Source of the DNA: an uncultured Clostridia bacterium
GTDB lineage: Bacteria; Bacillota; Clostridia; Christensenellales; CAG-917
DNA length: 7,322 nt
Reading direction: 5' to 3'
NCBI GenBank assembly: GCA_937881285.1
Contig: CALGEU010000341.1
Location: forward strand, 1 to 7,322
Of this stretch, positions 4,523 through 7,322 are shown one piece after another. Each line of letters starts with the position of its first letter. The first letter of the stretch is position 1. A program made the translations under genes and the position numbers. The notes under the pieces were generated by a model that worked only from the letters and a program-made list of their open reading frames with translations, had not been told where the DNA came from and searched no databases.

Positions 4523-5938
4523 ATGAGAAAATACGACATTTGTATCGTTGGAGCAGGCCCTGCGGGCATCTTTACGGCAATCGAACTTTTGCGCAACGGA
4601 AGCAAAAAGAAGATGTGCATCATCGAAAAAGGACAACCCGTCGAAAAACGCGTATGTCCCAAGACTTTCGGCGGAGAATGCCGCAACTGCAAGCCGTATT
4701 GCCATATCACAACAGGCTTTTCGGGCGCAGGTGCGTTTTCTGACGGCAAACTGTCTCTTTCATACGAAGTGGGCGGAGAACTTCCGCAACTCATCGGACC
4801 CGAACTTGCTCAATCGCTCATCAATTACACGGACGGCATTTATCTTGAATTCGGTGCGGACGAACACATCGAAGGTCTCGGCAACGAAGAGAAAGTGAAG
4901 GATATCCGCCGCAAAGCGATTCAGGCAGGTCTCAAACTCGTCGATTGCCCCATTCGCCATCTCGGCACCGAAAAGGCGCATGATTTGTACCTTGCAATCG
5001 AGAATTATTTGAGAGACAACGGAGTTGACCTTATCTTCGGCAGACAATGCGACAACATCATTCTTGACGGCGACACTTGCAAAGGCGTGTATATCGAAGA
5101 CAGCAAGGGACAGAATCAAGAAGAGATTTATGCGGACAAAACCATCATTGCAACGGGCAGACGCGGTGCGGATTGGCTTGAAAAAATGTGTGCGGAACAC
5201 AACATCGCGCATGCGCCGGGCGTTGTCGACATCGGCGTTCGCGTCGAAGTGCGCAACGAGATTATGGAAGAAGTCAACGACGTGCTTTATGAGTCGAAAC
5301 TCGTTGGTTATCCCGACCCGTTCAAGAACAAAGTGCGTATTTTCTGCCAGAACCCCGGCGGTTTCGTGTCGCAGGAAAACTATGACAACGACCTTGCAGT
5401 CGTCAACGGACACAGTTACAAGGAAAAGAAGAGCGACAACACGAACCTTGCAATTCTTTGCTCACATTCGTTTACAGAACCTTTCAAACAACCAATCGAG
5501 TACGCGCAAAAGGTCGGTGAACTCACAAACATGCTCGGCGCAGGCAAAATCATGGTTCAACGCTACGGCGATATTTTGAGCGGCAAGCGTACGTGGCAAA
5601 GGGAACTCGGCTTCTCGAACGTCCGTCCCACTCTCAAAGACGCCGTTGCAGGCGATATAACCGCCGCAATGCCGTACAGAGCGATGCTCAACATCATCAA
5701 CTTCATTCAGGCAGTCGACAAGGTCGTTCCGGGATTTGCAGGTTACGAAACCTTGCTTTACAGCCCCGAACTCAAATTCTACAGCAACAAAATCAAGATG
5801 GACGAACATCTCAACACTTCAATCAACGGCTTGCATTGTCTCGGTGACAGCAGCGGTTGGACGCGCGGACTTATGATGGCGTCGGTTATGGGGGTGTATA
5901 TGGCTCGCAACATCCTTGAAAGTGAAAAAACGCGCTAA
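4523..5938 (+). CDS. FAD-dependent dehydrogenase, COG2509 type
   Basis: The 471-residue protein starts with a classical dinucleotide-binding fold. GAGPAG is at 10-15 and Glu35 of IIEKG is the likely ribose-binding acid. The second FAD element includes IIATGRRG (208-215), and the C-terminal FAD motif is LGDSSGWTRGLMMAS (440-454). Between them, FSGAGAFSDGKL (66-77) is characteristic of the COG2509 group of uncharacterised flavoproteins. Cys45, Cys53, Cys56 and Cys60 form a close set (C-x7-C-x2-C-x3-C) just before this motif, suggesting metal binding or redox-active thiols; that is inference. The protein is presumably cytosolic, as there is no signal peptide or membrane segment. The substrate and electron acceptor are unknown. 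AAGG lies six bases before the ATG. The gene has its own consensus promoter, and a structured terminator-like element follows, so it is probably transcribed alone. Confidence 0.92.
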   Translation: MRKYDICIVGAGPAGIFTAIELLRNGSKKKMCIIEKGQPVEKRVCPKTFGGECRNCKPYCHITTGFSGAGAFSDGKLSLSYEVGGELPQLIGPELAQSLINYTDGIYLEFGADEHIEGLGNEEKVKDIRRKAIQAGLKLVDCPIRHLGTEKAHDLYLAIENYLRDNGVDLIFGRQCDNIILDGDTCKGVYIEDSKGQNQEEIYADKTIIATGRRGADWLEKMCAEHNIAHAPGVVDIGVRVEVRNEIMEEVNDVLYESKLVGYPDPFKNKVRIFCQNPGGFVSQENYDNDLAVVNGHSYKEKKSDNTNLAILCSHSFTEPFKQPIEYAQKVGELTNMLGAGKIMVQRYGDILSGKRTWQRELGFSNVRPTLKDAVAGDITAAMPYRAMLNIINFIQAVDKVVPGFAGYETLLYSPELKFYSNKIKMDEHLNTSINGLHCLGDSSGWTRGLMMASVMGVYMARNILESEKTR

Positions 5939-5956
5939 ATAGCGAACAACTTCGGC

Positions 5957-6031
5957 AGAGCCACGCTCCCGTCAACTCGTGTACTAAATGTACATTAGGG
6001 TTGCCGTTAGCGTGGCTCTTTCTTGTTCTTC
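5957..6031 (+). terminator. Long structured hairpin with T-rich tail after the FAD gene (element A)
   Basis: AGAGCCACGCT (5957-5967) and AGCGTGGCTCT (6009-6019) form a perfect 11-bp outer stem, followed by TTCTTGTTCTTC. Inside lie two further stacked helices, 5973-5978 with 5998-6003 and 5979-5984 with 5990-5995, capped by the loop TAAAT. It can act as the FAD gene terminator, but the inner part is shared with a second unit downstream (element B), so termination is probably not its whole role. Confidence 0.68.
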
Positions 6032-6170
6032 ATCTATTTATCGCGTTTTTTATTATTTAAATAAGAAATCGTCAGAACCTGCCAACTCATGTACTACTTG
6101 TACATTAGGGTTGTCATTCTCAGGGCACTTTCGCGTCACTCATCTATTTATCGCGTTTTTTATCAATTCA
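5971..6170. repeat. Tandem pair of 110-bp units with a conserved stacked hairpin
   Basis: Positions 5971-6060 and 6081-6170 align without gaps at an offset of exactly 110 bp, with about 71 of 90 bases identical by eye. In both, CAACTC pairs with GGGTTG. Inside this, RTGTAC pairs with GTACAT, with a TA bulge on the 3' side and a 5-base loop. The loops differ (TAAAT at 5985-5989, TACTT at 6095-6099) while the helices are kept, and one pair changes from G-T (5979/5995) to A-T (6089/6105). Each unit ends with the identical block CATCTATTTATCGCG plus six Ts (6031-6051, 6141-6161). The 11-bp outer stem of unit A is not kept in unit B, which has only CCTG/CAGG (6078-6081/6121-6124). No protein-coding sense is evident. 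Confidence 0.8.
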
Positions 6171-6179
6171 TTTTTCCGC

Positions 6180-6214
6180 AATTATTCATTGTTAATTATT
6201 CATTATTAATTATT
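6180..6214. repeat. AT-rich 14-bp tandem repeat upstream of spoIVB
   Basis: AATTATTCATTGTT (6180-6193), AATTATTCATTATT (6194-6207) and the partial copy AATTATT (6208-6214) repeat head to tail. Such AT-rich runs are common between genes in low-GC Gram-positives. A TTGACA at 6233-6238 follows, but I find no -10 at the right distance. I cannot identify a sigma-F or sigma-G promoter for spoIVB in 6171-6283. Confidence 0.6.
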
Positions 6215-6283
6215 TTTCCGTCAGGGTGGTTTTTGACATAAATTTACAAGCGAAAAAGTTTTTCTTTGAAACAAGATAAAAGT

Positions 6284-7322
6284 ATGCAGACGAAAGACAA
6301 AGAAAGACTGTGCAAAGTGCAAAATACGATTTTGCGTGCGATAATCGTGATAACGATGTTGTGCGCGTTATGTGCTTTAATTAGCAACATAACAATTCTA
6401 AAAATCGAGAAAAACGAGAATACAAAACCGTCAATTCTATCGCAAAATGATACGGATTGCGATTTTCCGAACAATTTGAAAATTTGTGCCGTCGGTGATA
6501 AGGCGTATGTGAAAATAGGCGGAAGACCTATCGGCATAAGCATAGGCACAGGCGGTCTGATTGTCGTTGAAAAGAGTTCGGTTTCGACAAAATCAGGCGA
6601 AATTTCACCGTGTAAAGACGTCGATATACAAAAAGGCGACGTTGTGACCAAAGTAAACGGCGAGAGCGTTGACAGTATATATAAACTTAAAAACATTCTC
6701 AAAAACTCTAAAAACGGAAAGTTTGTTTTGGCTGTTGAAAGAAACGACGGTGTTAAAAACTTGCTTGTGCAGGGTGTAAAATCAAAGACGGACGGAGAAT
6801 ATAAGTTGGGATTGTTGCTAAAAGAAGACGTTGGCGGTTTGGGAACGCTGACGTTTGTCACCAAGGACGGCAATTTTGCGGCTCTTGGACATCACATTCA
6901 GGACGGTGACAGCAATTTGTCATACAGTCTAGACCAAGGCGACATTTTCAATGCTGAAGTTACCGGTGTCATCAAAGGCGAACGCGGCAAGGCGGGCGGT
7001 TTGGTTGCAGACGTTAACAGACTCTCGAAAAGCATAGGCGAAATTCAGGCAAACACCGATATAGGCCTATACGGCAAATACAATTCGGAATATGACGGAG
7101 ATTTGTACAGAATTGCGCTTAAAGGCGAAGCAAAGGTCGGAAAAGCACAGGTTTTGACCACAGTAGACGGTACTACACCTAAATTTTACGATATCGATAT
7201 TGTGAAAGTCGTATCTCAAAGCGAAGCGAGCGAAAAGGGCATGGTTATCAACGTCAGAGACAAAGAACTTCTCGACAAAACGGGCGGCATCGTTCAGGGA
7301 ATGAGCGGCAGTCCTATCGTGC
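6284..7322 (+). CDS. spoIVB: SpoIVB peptidase, signalling protease of sporulation (3' end missing)
   Basis: The window shows 346 residues; B. subtilis SpoIVB has about 425. Residues about 15-38 are a membrane segment that would send the protein from the forespore into the intermembrane space. A PDZ domain covers about 84-162, with DIQKGDVVTKVNGESV at 114-129. The S55 serine peptidase domain follows: GLGTLTF (185-191), His203 in ALGHHI, Asp326 and Ser341 in GGIVQGMSGSP (334-344). The Asp-Ser spacing of 15 equals that of Asp363 and Ser378 in B. subtilis, so the triad looks intact. In the family, SpoIVB cleaves SpoIVFA, which frees SpoIVFB to process pro-sigma-K. The ATG at 6284 has no clear Shine-Dalgarno. 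A TTG at 6266 would add six residues, so the start is uncertain. No spoIVF gene is in the window. Confidence 0.94.
   Translation, partial: MQTKDKERLCKVQNTILRAIIVITMLCALCALISNITILKIEKNENTKPSILSQNDTDCDFPNNLKICAVGDKAYVKIGGRPIGISIGTGGLIVVEKSSVSTKSGEISPCKDVDIQKGDVVTKVNGESVDSIYKLKNILKNSKNGKFVLAVERNDGVKNLLVQGVKSKTDGEYKLGLLLKEDVGGLGTLTFVTKDGNFAALGHHIQDGDSNLSYSLDQGDIFNAEVTGVIKGERGKAGGLVADVNRLSKSIGEIQANTDIGLYGKYNSEYDGDLYRIALKGEAKVGKAQVLTTVDGTTPKFYDIDIVKVVSQSEASEKGMVINVRDKELLDKTGGIVQGMSGSPIV

Noticed and set aside
5988..6209. Plus-strand ORF of 73 codons in the 110-bp repeats
   Set aside because: It lies within the non-coding tandem hairpins, has no ribosome binding site, and its frame is explained by the repeat.
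6287..6305. ACGAAAGACAAAG at the start of spoIVB as a further copy of the nrdR-side repeat
   Set aside because: It is a single purine-rich match in coding sequence that encodes TKDKE. Composition is a sufficient explanation.
6244..6873. Minus-strand ORF of 209 codons opposite spoIVB
   Set aside because: It is a shadow of the well-supported spoIVB frame and shows only low-complexity Ser/Phe/Leu-rich sequence.

Overview
The window comes from an endospore-forming low-to-mid GC Gram-positive, most likely a member of the Clostridia. It carries the end of sigG, a complete pro-sigK, a ymxH-type sporulation gene and most of spoIVB. Coding regions have moderate GC and intergenic regions are AT-rich. 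Vegetative promoters match the TTGACA/TATAAT pattern, and several intrinsic terminators are clear. I see no phage, transposase or CRISPR genes.

Layout. (1) 1-132: C-terminus of sigG (+). (2) 350-658: ymxH/ylmC-family PRC-barrel gene on the minus strand, between two plus-strand genes. (3) 823-1305: nrdR (+). Its promoter is flanked and overlapped by two NrdR-box-like palindromes 42 bp apart, which suggests autoregulation. (4) 1322-1500: eight degenerate 13-bp direct repeats, mostly 20-23 bp apart, ending in an intrinsic terminator. (5) 1585-3424: a strong promoter, a 22-codon leader ORF with a near-perfect ribosome binding site, then mgtE, which has no recognisable ribosome binding site. MgtE has a tandem duplication of its cytosolic N domain. 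(6) 3491-3516: bidirectional terminator shared with sigK. (7) 3587-4285: pro-sigK (-). (8) 4384-5938: consensus promoter, about 100-nt leader, and a COG2509-type FAD-dependent dehydrogenase. (9) 5939-6283: a tandem pair of 110-bp units, each with a conserved stacked hairpin, followed by 14-bp AT-rich tandem repeats. (10) 6284 to the end: spoIVB (+), cut by the window edge just after its catalytic serine.

How the genes fit together. SigG (late forespore), SpoIVB (forespore signalling protease) and pro-SigK (mother cell sigma factor that needs proteolysis) belong to one checkpoint in Bacillus subtilis: sigma-G drives spoIVB, and SpoIVB triggers SpoIVFB to remove the SigK pro-sequence. SigK here keeps a pro-sequence and SpoIVB keeps its catalytic residues, so the checkpoint is probably intact. 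NrdR (ribonucleotide reductase repressor), MgtE (Mg2+ channel) and the FAD enzyme are housekeeping genes with their own promoters.

The most interesting points are the leader ORF before mgtE, the duplicated MgtE N domain, the paired NrdR boxes, the helically phased repeats after nrdR, and the twin structured element before spoIVB.
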